DNA of 64,000 bases, taken from NCBI RefSeq assembly GCF_018613695.1, contig NZ_JAGGPR010000008.1, positions 319,698-383,697 on the forward strand, in the 5' to 3' direction. The DNA is from Arthrobacter sp. ISL-95. GTDB lineage: Bacteria > Actinomycetota > Actinomycetes > Actinomycetales > Micrococcaceae. This document shows, piece by piece, positions 18,522 to 26,962 of the stretch. Numbering within the stretch: position 1 is the first letter of the stretch; the number at the start of each line of letters is the position of its first letter. The translations under genes were made by a program, and so were the position numbers. The notes under the pieces are model-generated. The model did not search any database and was not told the DNA's origin. It saw only the letters and a list, made by a program, of their open reading frames with translations.

Positions 18522-18926
18522 ATGAGGGTTTGTTTCCGCTCTTCAGTCCAGCCGGAACTGATGGCCGAGTACAAGCAGCGCCACGCCGCAGTATGGCCGG
18601 AGATGCTGTCCGCACTGAAGAAAGCAGGGTGGAACAACTACTCGCTGTTCCTCGCTTCGGACGGCCAACTCATCGGCTATTTGGAATGCGAAAACTACGA
18701 GTCAGCCCAGGCCCGCATGGCCCTCACGGAGGTCAATGCCCGCTGGCAGGCGGAGATGGCCACCCTCTTTGCGAACAGCGATGTCCCGCCGGACCAGGGC
18801 TTTGAAATCGTCGAAGAAGTCTTCAACCTCGAGGACCAGCTCGCCGCTGCAGGCGTCACAGATGCCGCCCACCACACACATATAGACAAAGACCCCGCCC
18901 ACGAAAACCAAAAGGAACAAGCATGA
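18522..18926 (+). CDS. rhaM: L-rhamnose mutarotase
   Basis: Interconverts the anomers of L-rhamnose. The first ~105 residues match the RhaM dimeric ferredoxin-like fold: MRVCFRSSVQPELMAEYKQR contains the conserved tyrosine, followed by the catalytic-region histidine in RHAAVWPEM, then the NYSLFL strand and a WQAEM helix. The product is 134 residues, about 30 longer than usual, with a His-rich hydrophilic tail (AAHHTHIDKD). GGAGAA precedes the ATG. The stop overlaps the rhaI start. Confidence 0.93.
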   Translation: MRVCFRSSVQPELMAEYKQRHAAVWPEMLSALKKAGWNNYSLFLASDGQLIGYLECENYESAQARMALTEVNARWQAEMATLFANSDVPPDQGFEIVEEVFNLEDQLAAAGVTDAAHHTHIDKDPAHENQKEQA

Positions 18927-20089
18927 ACACCACAGAATCGGCCCTGGGCCGTCTGGGAGAACTGGCCATTGAAGTGCCGTCCTGGGCCTACGGAAACTCC
19001 GGGACCCGGTTCAAGGTCTTCGGCACCCCGGGTACTCCGCGCACCGTCCAGGAAAAGATCGCCGACGCCGCAAAGGTTCACGAGCTCACCGGCCTGGCCC
19101 CCACCGTGGCTCTGCACATTCCGTGGGACAAGGTGGATGACTACGCAGCACTGCGCGAGTACGCAGCAGGACTTGGCGTTGGGCTGGGCACCATCAACTC
19201 CAACACCTTCCAGGATGACGAGTACAAGTTCGGCTCCCTGACCTCCTCCAACGAGTCCGTGCGCCGCCGGGCGATCGATCACCACCTTGAGTGCATCGAG
19301 ATCATGCACGCCACCGGGTCCAAGGACCTGAAGATTTGGCTGGCCGACGGCACCAACTACCCTGGCCAGGATGACATTCGCGGCCGCCAGGACCGCCTGG
19401 CAGAGTCCCTCCAGGAAATCTACGCGGGCCTCGGCGACGAGCAGCGCCTGGTCCTGGAGTACAAGTTCTTCGAGCCCGCTTTCTATCACACCGATGTTCC
19501 GGACTGGGGTACGTCCTACGCACAGACCCTTGCCCTGGGCGAGAAGGCGTTCGTCTGCCTGGACACCGGCCACCATGCGCCGGGTACCAACATCGAGTTC
19601 ATCGTCATGCAGCTCCTGCGCCTGGGCAAACTCGGCTCGTTCGACTTCAACTCCCGCTTCTACGCGGACGACGACCTGATTGTTGGTGCAGCTGATCCGT
19701 TCCAGTTGTTCCGCATCATGCACGAAGTCATCCGTGGGGGCGGTTTCGGCAAGGATTCGGGCGTCGCGCTGATGCTGGATCAGTGCCACAACCTGGAAGA
19801 AAAGATCCCGGGCCAAATCCGCTCGGTGCTCAACGTCCAGGAAATGACCGCCCGCGCCCTGCTCATTGACACCGCGGCGCTTTCCGAAGCCCAGCGTGCC
19901 GGCGATGTCCTGGCCGCCAACGGCATCTTCAACGATGCCTTCTACACCGATGTCCGCCCGGTCCTGGCCGAGTGGCGCGAATCCCGCGGCCTCCCCGCCG
20001 ATCCGATGGCTGCCTACAAAGCCAGCGGATACCAGAAGAAGATCAACGAGGACCGCGCAGGCGGCCAGCAAGCCGGATGGGGCGCTTAA
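18923..20089 (+). CDS. rhaI: L-rhamnose isomerase (Pseudomonas/actinobacterial type)
   Basis: Converts L-rhamnose to L-rhamnulose. At 388 residues it belongs to the shorter RhaI class, not the enterobacterial RhaA class. Metal-binding regions visible in the TIM barrel include LEYKFFEPAFYHTD, CLDTGHHAPG and SFDFNSRFYADDDLI. The ATG overlaps the rhaM stop by four bases, and only 4 bases separate it from the aldolase/dehydrogenase gene. This is the second gene of rhaM-rhaI-rhaEW-rhaB. Confidence 0.95.
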   Translation: MNTTESALGRLGELAIEVPSWAYGNSGTRFKVFGTPGTPRTVQEKIADAAKVHELTGLAPTVALHIPWDKVDDYAALREYAAGLGVGLGTINSNTFQDDEYKFGSLTSSNESVRRRAIDHHLECIEIMHATGSKDLKIWLADGTNYPGQDDIRGRQDRLAESLQEIYAGLGDEQRLVLEYKFFEPAFYHTDVPDWGTSYAQTLALGEKAFVCLDTGHHAPGTNIEFIVMQLLRLGKLGSFDFNSRFYADDDLIVGAADPFQLFRIMHEVIRGGGFGKDSGVALMLDQCHNLEEKIPGQIRSVLNVQEMTARALLIDTAALSEAQRAGDVLAANGIFNDAFYTDVRPVLAEWRESRGLPADPMAAYKASGYQKKINEDRAGGQQAGWGA

Positions 20090-20093
20090 CAAA

Positions 20094-22130
20094 ATGACCA
20101 CCACAACTGTTGAAGAACTGATCTCCCGTTCCAACCGCCTCGGTGCGGACAAGCGGAACACCAACTTCGCCGGCGGCAACACCTCTGCCAAGGGCACCGA
20201 AAAGGACCCTGTCACGGGCCAGGACGTCGAGCTCCTCTGGGTGAAGGGTTCCGGTGGCGACCTCGGCACACTGAAAGCTGAGAACCTTGCCGTACTCCGC
20301 CTGGACCGGCTGCAGGCACTCAAGGATGTTTACCCCGGCGTCGAGCGTGAAGACGAAATGGTGGCCGCGTTCGACTACTGCCTGCACGGCAAGGGCGGCG
20401 CTGCGCCGTCGATCGATACCGCCATGCACGGCCTCGTTGATGCTGCACACGTTGACCACCTGCACCCGGACTCGGGCATCGCCATCGCAACCGCCGTTGA
20501 CGGCGAAGCGCTGACCTCGAAGGTGTTCGGCAGCAAGGTTGTGTGGGTTCCTTGGCGTCGCCCCGGTTTCCAGCTGGGCCTGGACATCGCCGCGATCAAG
20601 GAAGCCAACCCGCAGGCCATCGGCACCATCCTGGGTGGCCACGGAATCACCGCCTGGGGTGCCACCAGCGAAGAGGCCGAGGCCAACTCGCTCTGGATCA
20701 TTGACCAGGCTGAGACTTACATCAAGGAAAACGGCAAGTCCGAGCCATTCGGCGCCAAGCTCCCCGGCTACGGCGCCCTCCCCGAAGCTGAGCGCAAAGC
20801 GAAAGCTGCCGCCCTCGCTCCCGTGATCCGCGGCCTGGCTTCCACAGACAAGCCGCAACTGGGGCACTTCAGTGATGACGGCGTAGTTCTTGAATTCCTT
20901 GCCTCGGAAGAGCACCCGCGCCTCGGCTCGCTGGGCACCTCCTGCCCGGATCACTTCCTGCGCACCAAGGTCAAGCCGCTGGTCCTGGACCTCCCGGCCG
21001 ACGCCTCGATCGAGGACTCGGTCACCCGGCTGAAGGAACTGCACGCGGCCTACCGCGAGGACTACCAGGCGTACTACGACCGCCATGCAGACGAGAACAG
21101 CCCGGCACTGCGCGGCGCAGACCCAGCGATCGTGCTGATCCCCGGCGTCGGCATGTTCTCCTTCGGCAAGGACAAGCAGACCGCCCGCGTGGCCGGCGAG
21201 TTCTACATCAACGCCATCAACGTGATGCGCGGCGCCGAGGCGATTTCCACCTATGCCCCGATTGAGGAATCCGAGAAATTCCGCATCGAGTACTGGGCGC
21301 TGGAAGAAGCCAAGCTTGCCCGCATGCCCAAGCCAAAGTCACACGCCACCCGCATCGCACTGGTGACCGGAGCGGCGTCGGGCATTGGCAAGGCGATCGC
21401 CACCCGTTTGGCGTCCGACGGCGCGTGCGTAGTGATTGCCGATCTGAACCTTGAGAACGCGCAAAAGGTTGCCGAGGAACTGGGCGGTTCCGACGTCGCC
21501 ATCGGTGTCCAGGCTGACGTCACCGACGAAGCCCAGATCGCCGCCGCCATCCAGGAAGCCGTGCTCGCGTTCGGTGGCCTGGACCTGGTGGTCAACAACG
21601 CCGGCCTGTCCATCTCCAAGCCGTTGCTGGAAACCACCGAGAAGGACTGGGACCTGCAGCACAACGTCATGGCCAAGGGCTCGTTCCTGGTGTCCAAGGC
21701 CGCTGCAAAGGTGATGATCGAACAGGGGCTGGGTGGAGACATCATCTACATCTCCTCCAAGAACTCGGTCTTCGCCGGCCCCAACAACATCGCCTACTCC
21801 GCCACCAAGGCTGACCAGGCCCATCAGGTCCGCCTACTCGCCGCTGAACTGGGCGAATACGGTGTCCGGGTCAACGGCATCAACCCCGACGGTGTGGTCC
21901 GTGGCTCCGGCATCTTCGCCGGCGGCTGGGGTGCCAAGCGCGCAGCTGTGTACGGCGTGGATGAGCAGGAACTGGGCAAGTACTACGCCCAGCGCACGCT
22001 CCTCAAACGCGAAGTCCTGCCGGAACACGTGGCCAACGCCGCCTCCGTGCTCACCAGCAACGAGCTTTCCCACACCACCGGCCTCCACATCCCCGTAGAC
22101 GCCGGCGTCGCGGCAGCTTTCCTGCGCTAG
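20094..22130 (+). CDS. rhaEW: Bifunctional rhamnulose-1-phosphate aldolase / lactaldehyde dehydrogenase
   Basis: A 678-residue two-domain enzyme. Residues 1 to about 400 are a class II aldolase domain with FAGGNTSAKG and a GGHG motif at His183, expected to split L-rhamnulose 1-phosphate into DHAP and L-lactaldehyde. Residues from about 415 are a short-chain dehydrogenase with cofactor loop TGAASGIG (425-432) and catalytic Tyr568 and Lys572 in YSATK, expected to oxidise L-lactaldehyde to lactate. The architecture matches Bacillus YuxG (RhaEW). Chaining the two keeps the reactive aldehyde local. I chose ATG 20094; the frame is open far upstream through rhaI. Confidence 0.94.
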   Translation: MTTTTVEELISRSNRLGADKRNTNFAGGNTSAKGTEKDPVTGQDVELLWVKGSGGDLGTLKAENLAVLRLDRLQALKDVYPGVEREDEMVAAFDYCLHGKGGAAPSIDTAMHGLVDAAHVDHLHPDSGIAIATAVDGEALTSKVFGSKVVWVPWRRPGFQLGLDIAAIKEANPQAIGTILGGHGITAWGATSEEAEANSLWIIDQAETYIKENGKSEPFGAKLPGYGALPEAERKAKAAALAPVIRGLASTDKPQLGHFSDDGVVLEFLASEEHPRLGSLGTSCPDHFLRTKVKPLVLDLPADASIEDSVTRLKELHAAYREDYQAYYDRHADENSPALRGADPAIVLIPGVGMFSFGKDKQTARVAGEFYINAINVMRGAEAISTYAPIEESEKFRIEYWALEEAKLARMPKPKSHATRIALVTGAASGIGKAIATRLASDGACVVIADLNLENAQKVAEELGGSDVAIGVQADVTDEAQIAAAIQEAVLAFGGLDLVVNNAGLSISKPLLETTEKDWDLQHNVMAKGSFLVSKAAAKVMIEQGLGGDIIYISSKNSVFAGPNNIAYSATKADQAHQVRLLAAELGEYGVRVNGINPDGVVRGSGIFAGGWGAKRAAVYGVDEQELGKYYAQRTLLKREVLPEHVANAASVLTSNELSHTTGLHIPVDAGVAAAFLR

Positions 22131-22138
22131 GACGGACT

Positions 22139-23656
22139 GTGAACAACCGAACCACCGCGAGCACCGTCCCGGCACCCGCCGGGGCGGTGTCCTCGCACAA
22201 CGTGTTTGTCGCCATTGACATCGGCGCCTCCTCCGGCCGCGTCATGCTGGGTCGCGTTTCCGCAGCCTCCGGTGTGGCCCTCGAGACGATTCACCGCTTT
22301 CCCAACGGGGTTGTGGAGCTCGACGGCGGCCTCCGCTGGGACTTCGACGCCCTGTTCGCTGAGGTACTCAAGGGCTTGGCGGCTGCTGCTGCCGTGGCGC
22401 GTGAGAACGGGGAACACATCCTTAGCATCGGCATTGACACGTGGGCGGTGGACTACGGCCTGGTGAACAAAGCCGGCGAGCTCACGGCGCAACCGTACAG
22501 CTACCGGGACGAGCGCAGCCGGGCCACTGTGGAACGGGTTCATGCGGTCATTTCCCCGGAGAAGCTGTATGCCACTACTGGCTTGCAGTACTTGCAGTTC
22601 AACACCGTGTACCAACTGGCTGCGGAACCGAACCTGGACGGGGTGCAGGCTCTCCTCATCCCGGATCTGATCGCGTTCCTTCTCACCGGTGTTCGCCGCA
22701 CCGAGGCTACCAATGCCTCCACCACCGGGCTCTTCGACGCCATGGCTGGCCAGTGGGCCACGGACTTCCTGGATGCCCTGGGGCTCCCCTTCGACATCTT
22801 CCCGCCGCTCATCCAGCCCGGTGAAACCGTGGGCACACTGCTCCCGGGGATACTCGAGCAGACGGGCCTGCCAGCGGACACCACCGTGGTGGCCGTGGGC
22901 TCACATGACACAGCCTCGGCCGTGGCAGCCGTCCCAGCACAGGTTTTGGATTCAACTGGAGAGCAGGATTTCGCCTACATCTCCTCAGGGACCTGGTCCC
23001 TGGTGGGCGTGGAGTTGGACGCTCCTGTGCTGAGCGAAGCGAGCCGCAAGGCCAACTTCACCAACGAACGCGGCGTGGATGGCACCATCCGGTACCTGCG
23101 CAACGTCGGTGGCCTCTGGCTTCTAAGCGAATGCCAGCGGGCGTGGGCTGCCCAAGGGTTCAGCCAGTCGCTGCCGGCCTTGCTCGACTCAGCTGCTGCG
23201 CTTCCTAGCGGCGGACCGCAGATCAACGCCGACGATCCCGCCTTCACGGCCCCCGACAACATGCCGGACCGTATCCGCGCAGCCGTGCGTAACACCGGTG
23301 CGGTGCTCCCGGACCGGCCTGCCGCCGTCGTGCGTTGCATCATGGACAGCCTTGCGGCGGGGTACGCCCGGACGCTCGCTGATGCTGAGCGCCTGACGGG
23401 CGGCAGCACCAGCGTGGTGCACATTGTGGGCGGCGGTTCGCAAAACCGGCTCCTGTGCCAGCTCACTGCTGATGCCACGGGCAAGCCCGTGATCGCGGGG
23501 CCCGTCGAAGCGACTGCGCAGGGCAATGTCCTGGTCCAGGCCCGCGCTGCAGGGGTGGTGGCCGGCGGACTGGCCGAGCTGCGCGGACTTGTGGCCGCGG
23601 GCGAGGAGCTGGTGCGCTACCAACCGGCACATGAGGTCAGCGGCGTACCTTCCTGA
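22139..23656 (+). CDS. rhaB: L-rhamnulokinase
   Basis: Phosphorylates L-rhamnulose to L-rhamnulose 1-phosphate. This 505-residue FGGY kinase has the N-terminal loop AIDIGASSGRVMLGRV, the GIDTWAVDYGLV segment typical of rhamnulokinases, GSHDTASAVAAVP around the catalytic aspartate, and HIVGGGSQNRLLCQLTADATG near the C-terminus. The start is GTG 22139, 8 bases after the previous stop. It is the last gene of the rha operon, followed by a stem-loop. Confidence 0.94.
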   Translation: MNNRTTASTVPAPAGAVSSHNVFVAIDIGASSGRVMLGRVSAASGVALETIHRFPNGVVELDGGLRWDFDALFAEVLKGLAAAAAVARENGEHILSIGIDTWAVDYGLVNKAGELTAQPYSYRDERSRATVERVHAVISPEKLYATTGLQYLQFNTVYQLAAEPNLDGVQALLIPDLIAFLLTGVRRTEATNASTTGLFDAMAGQWATDFLDALGLPFDIFPPLIQPGETVGTLLPGILEQTGLPADTTVVAVGSHDTASAVAAVPAQVLDSTGEQDFAYISSGTWSLVGVELDAPVLSEASRKANFTNERGVDGTIRYLRNVGGLWLLSECQRAWAAQGFSQSLPALLDSAAALPSGGPQINADDPAFTAPDNMPDRIRAAVRNTGAVLPDRPAAVVRCIMDSLAAGYARTLADAERLTGGSTSVVHIVGGGSQNRLLCQLTADATGKPVIAGPVEATAQGNVLVQARAAGVVAGGLAELRGLVAAGEELVRYQPAHEVSGVPS

Positions 23657-23674
23657 CCCTCTTTGACACGAGGT

Positions 23675-23712
23675 TGGCCGCCAAACAACCTACAACGGTT
23701 GCTTTGCGGCCA
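23675..23712 (+). terminator. Stem-loop terminator after rhaB
   Basis: Sixteen-base arms 23675-23690 and 23697-23712 pair with two mismatches around a 6-base loop. There is no clear T-run, but the position 18 bases past the rhaB stop fits the end of the operon. Confidence 0.55.
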
Positions 23713-23841
23713 TCCTGTCTCCAATCAAGGTCAGGAAGCCACGGATCGGCGTCCGCTGGTCGAGACCCGCGAGCCAGCGCGTGCTGAACGTCTGCTACGT
23801 CACAGCGCCGGATAGGGGTACCGCGCTAAACTGGTCGCATT

Positions 23842-24273
23842 ATGATCCGCACAATGTTCAAGTCCAAGATCCACCGCGCAACGGTGACCCACGCCGACCT
23901 CCACTACGTCGGTTCAGTCACTGTCGACCTGGACCTCCTGGACGCGGCCGACATCCTTCCCGGTGAGCTCGTCTCCATTGTGGACGTCACCAACGGCGCC
24001 CGGCTGGAGACGTACACCATTGCCGGCGAGCGCGGTTCCGGCGTGATCGGGATCAACGGCGCTGCGGCCCACATGGTCCACGTTGGCGACACCGTCATCC
24101 TCATCACCTACGCGGAGATGACCACGGAAGAGGCCCGGACGTACGAGCCCCGGGTGGTCCACGTGGGCAAGGACAACAAGATCCTGCAACTCGGCAACGA
24201 CCCCGCCGAGGGCCACACCCCCGGTCTGATGCGCCCGCCGCACGCTCTGAGCAACGCAGCGCACCTCAGCTAA
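23842..24273 (+). CDS. panD: Aspartate 1-decarboxylase proenzyme
   Basis: Decarboxylates L-aspartate to beta-alanine for pantothenate and CoA. The 143-residue proenzyme opens [20 protein letters not shown] and has the self-cleavage site Gly24-Ser25 in YVGSVTV, which yields the pyruvoyl group. The conserved [19 protein letters not shown] and INGAAAH regions follow. The tail after about residue 120 is longer than in Escherichia coli, as is usual in actinobacteria. It is monocistronic, with a dispersed palindrome downstream. Confidence 0.97.
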   Translation: MIRTMFKSKIHRATVTHADLHYVGSVTVDLDLLDAADILPGELVSIVDVTNGARLETYTIAGERGSGVIGINGAAAHMVHVGDTVILITYAEMTTEEARTYEPRVVHVGKDNKILQLGNDPAEGHTPGLMRPPHALSNAAHLS

Positions 24274-24305
24274 GGCCACAACAACTCAGTCTCCACAACA
24301 GCGTT

Positions 24306-24338
24306 CGACGTCGGCAACTCAGGTGAGTGCCGACGTCG
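24306..24338. repeat. CGTCGGCACTCA palindrome family, copy 1
   Basis: Arms CGACGTCGGC (24306-24315) and GCCGACGTCG (24329-24338) around an ACTCAGGTGAGT-like centre. It sits between the convergent panD and amine oxidase genes and probably terminates both. The same core recurs at 29298-29323. Confidence 0.7.
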
Positions 24339-24355
24339 GGCGCGTTTCGGCTTCT

Positions 24356-25687
24356 TTAGCCCACGATGGCAGGAGCCTGAAGGGGTGATCTAGCGTCATT
24401 GCCGAGTGCGGAGGCTGCTTGGCGGGCAGCGTCGAGGCCGCTCTCGATGGCACCGTCAATGAACCCTCCCCAGCCGTTGGCGATGTCAGATCCCGCGAGC
24501 CCGATTCTTCCCTCGGGCTGCTGGAGTTCCGCCAGGTACCGGGTGAGGTATCCGGCGTAATGCATGGGCCAAGTGGACCGTGCGTGTTCGTCGGCTACCC
24601 AGTCGTGTCCGGCAACATCCAGAACTTTCAACCCCGGGACGATTGCGTCAAGGTGCCGTTGTGCTGCAGGGACGTCGGCGACGTCGACGGCCCCGGCGTC
24701 GGGACCGAAGCAGACAAGGGTGGTGGTGTCCTCATCGATGTACTCAGCTTGGACGAAGTTCAGGGCGGCCGTCTCGGGCCCAAACGCGACGAACCTTTCC
24801 TGCCGGCCGTCCACCTTGATCCACAATTTTGCGCCGCGGCCTGCCTGTCCCCTTGCTGCTGCCTCCCTCTTACCGGGAGACAAAGCGGGTTGGATATCGA
24901 TGTCATTGAGTACGCTGAGCGGGAGCGCAAGAATGACCTGACGGGCCTTGTATTGTTTGCCCGCTTTTGTTGTCACGAGGACTCTCTCGTGATCCTGCTC
25001 GATTGAGGCAACCACCTGGTTCAGCCGCAGCTCTGACGTTGAGTCGGCAAGGATTGCCTCGGCGAGGCGACGGGTGCCGCCGTCGATCTTGAAGCTGGCG
25101 CATGCCTCAAACATCAGCTGCCAGTCACCACTGGCCACGGCACACCAGCGCAATGCCTGGGTGTAGGCCGCTTGGTCCAGCCTGCCGTTGAAGTTCAGGG
25201 TCCAGAAAGATCTCAGGAGCTGACGCTGATCTTCCTGGAGGTTCAACTGCTCAATGGCGTCCGAAAGTGTGAGCTCATCGATATCTGCCACTTCGGCGTT
25301 ATTCAGGGGTGACCACGGAAGGGGAAAATAGCGCCGGGCCGCAGCCAGGAGCAGGCGATTCGGGCCATCAAGCAATTCCAGAAGGCTGTCTGCGCTCCCT
25401 TGATGCCTTTGTCCGTCAACAGTCCAGAAGGCCTTGGTGAACTCCGGCCCCGGCAAAGCCTTGATTCCGTACCGCCCCATTTCCGCCCAGACATACGGCT
25501 GGGTCCAGTGCACCCAGGTGCCGCCAAGTTCCAGGTTCCGGCCAAGGTGCTCCTCCAGGTGGGTTCGCCCGGCGATGCGGTCCTTGGCCTCCAGCAAGAT
25601 GGTTGTGTGTCCGCCGCGGGATAGTTCCCTCGCCGCTGTGAGACCGGCAAAGCCAGCGCCGATAACGATGACCTCAGAGTTTTCCAC
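24356..25687 (-). CDS. Flavin monoamine oxidase family protein
   Basis: An FAD-dependent amine oxidase of 443 residues. The N-terminal Rossmann loop VIVIGAGFAGLTAARELS and the LLEAKDRIAGR strand bind FAD. LGGTWVHWTQPYVW and the C-terminal GRIGLAGSDIANGWGGFIDGAIESG match the isoalloxazine-contacting regions of monoamine and putrescine oxidases. The GTG at 25687 has GAGGAACGG just upstream. It is last in the operon permease-moaF-cupin-oxidase. It probably deaminates an imported primary amine to the aldehyde with release of H2O2; the amine itself is not identifiable. Confidence 0.93.
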   Translation of the reverse strand: MENSEVIVIGAGFAGLTAARELSRGGHTTILLEAKDRIAGRTHLEEHLGRNLELGGTWVHWTQPYVWAEMGRYGIKALPGPEFTKAFWTVDGQRHQGSADSLLELLDGPNRLLLAAARRYFPLPWSPLNNAEVADIDELTLSDAIEQLNLQEDQRQLLRSFWTLNFNGRLDQAAYTQALRWCAVASGDWQLMFEACASFKIDGGTRRLAEAILADSTSELRLNQVVASIEQDHERVLVTTKAGKQYKARQVILALPLSVLNDIDIQPALSPGKREAAARGQAGRGAKLWIKVDGRQERFVAFGPETAALNFVQAEYIDEDTTTLVCFGPDAGAVDVADVPAAQRHLDAIVPGLKVLDVAGHDWVADEHARSTWPMHYAGYLTRYLAELQQPEGRIGLAGSDIANGWGGFIDGAIESGLDAARQAASALGNDARSPLQAPAIVG

Positions 25688-25699
25688 TTTGCCCGTTCC

Positions 25700-26032
25700 T
25701 CAGCTGTAGACGAAGAATTCGATGGTCGGCTCCAGGACACTCCAGCGGGTCATTGCCCCCTTGGACAGCGAAGCCATGGAACCTTCCTCCAGCTCAAGGG
25801 TGCTCCCGCCCTTGACCTCGATGCGAAGGTGACCGGAGATGATGTAAATGGTTTCATCCTGGTCAATCGGCAGGTCGAACGGTTCCGGCGCTTCCTCGGG
25901 CGTAACTTTCCAGATGCCGCCGCTGAGCACGTCGTTTCCGTTGTCCCCGGGGCGCCGAAGCCATTGGACACAGCCAAGCGCGAACGGTTCAAACGCTGCG
26001 TGGTCAAGGTGGGCATGAAAGACCTGAGACAT
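25700..26032 (-). CDS. Cupin-domain protein
   Basis: A 110-residue single-cupin protein. The beta-barrel motifs are visible as DQDETIYIISGHLRIEV and LEEGSMASLSKGAMTRWSV, resembling DUF861/EutQ-like cupins. The usual metal-binding histidines of motif 1 are not obvious, so it may bind ligand without metal. GAGGAG precedes the ATG. It lies between moaF and the amine oxidase with short gaps, so it is cotranscribed. It may act as a sensor or accessory factor of amine catabolism (inference). Confidence 0.85.
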   Translation of the reverse strand: MSQVFHAHLDHAAFEPFALGCVQWLRRPGDNGNDVLSGGIWKVTPEEAPEPFDLPIDQDETIYIISGHLRIEVKGGSTLELEEGSMASLSKGAMTRWSVLEPTIEFFVYS

Positions 26033-26109
26033 GGTGTTGCTCCTCTATGGTGGATTCGCGGAGATGGGCCTCCACTCAGTGTTTGTGGGGGTTCAGTGCT
26101 TGTAGGGGT

Positions 26110-26913
26110 TCAGTGCTTGTGCGTGTCCTGGGGGTAGCTCGTGGTGTTCAGGACAGTGAGCCTGGAGTTGAACGGCAAGGTGACTGGTTCCGCGGCAGGA
26201 TTGTCCCAGCCAAACATCCGCCCGATGGAGCGCTGCTCGCGGAGGTCGATCAGGAGCACTGCTTCAACGGTCATCACCTGTTCGGTCCAGAAGAAGATGT
26301 ACAGGTCCTCCGCGACGGCCCACGTCATGCAACGGTCGGTGTCAGCCAGCCCCGCTTCCCCTCCCCGGACGCAGTGCCACGTGAAGGTTCCTTGATTCAG
26401 GTAAATGTGCTCATAGGATTCGACGTCGCTGTAACGGTAGAAGATGCGCTTCCCAACGAGGTCCGAGGACCGCTGGTGCACCGTAGCCTCGGCGCCGGCG
26501 TTGGAGTGCGTGAAGTCGGTAGTTCCCCGGACCTTGCCGTCCGAGCTGACAAACCTGGAGACGGCTGCGGTGACGGCACCTGTGGACTGGTCGAAGACAA
26601 TGGTGACGTTTTCGGCGTCGGCGTCTTTGCCTTGGTTTTGTCCACGGACGAAATCGATGATGAAGATTCCCGGGCGGGCTTCAATGGCCTTGTAGGCAGC
26701 GGTTCCGCTGGCATCGCCCTCGGACCACGTGAGCGTTGAGGTCGTGAGGAAGTTGTGCTCGATGAGGGTTCCGTCGGCTGTCTGAAAGGAAATAGTTGTG
26801 GCAGCCAGCGCAGGAGACGCAGGCAGGGTCTGATCGCCGAACCCGTCCAGCATGGTGGAGACCGGCGGCCATTCTTCCTCGGGAACGTAGTCCTGCAGTT
26901 CAGTGGTGGTCAT
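26110..26913 (-). CDS. moaF: MoaF-like protein of the monoamine regulon type
   Basis: A 267-residue lipocalin-like protein matching the MoaF family. The N-terminal half (ISFQTADGTLIEHNFLTTSTLTW) and the C-terminal half (FYRYSDVESYEHIYLNQGTF, then AEDLYIFFWTEQVMTVEAVLLIDL) look like two related beta-barrel units. The start ATG 26913 follows AAAAGGA; the frame extends to 26970. MoaF was first named in the monoamine regulon of Klebsiella, and the neighbouring amine oxidase and permease agree with that setting. Its biochemical activity is not known to me. Confidence 0.82.
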   Translation of the reverse strand: MTTTELQDYVPEEEWPPVSTMLDGFGDQTLPASPALAATTISFQTADGTLIEHNFLTTSTLTWSEGDASGTAAYKAIEARPGIFIIDFVRGQNQGKDADAENVTIVFDQSTGAVTAAVSRFVSSDGKVRGTTDFTHSNAGAEATVHQRSSDLVGKRIFYRYSDVESYEHIYLNQGTFTWHCVRGGEAGLADTDRCMTWAVAEDLYIFFWTEQVMTVEAVLLIDLREQRSIGRMFGWDNPAAEPVTLPFNSRLTVLNTTSYPQDTHKH

Positions 26914-26962
26914 GAGCTTGGTCCTTTTGTTATAGAGGCGATTCGGTTCTGAGAAGGTCGGT

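Noticed and set aside
18695..20323. 542-codon minus-strand frame opposite rhaM-rhaI
   Set aside because: It is opposite coupled rha genes and has no motifs; explained by GC-biased third positions.
23663..23668. TTGACA after rhaB as a panD -35 box
   Set aside because: It is followed by the rhaB terminator hairpin and no suitable -10 sits 16-18 bases downstream; panD starts 170 bases further on.
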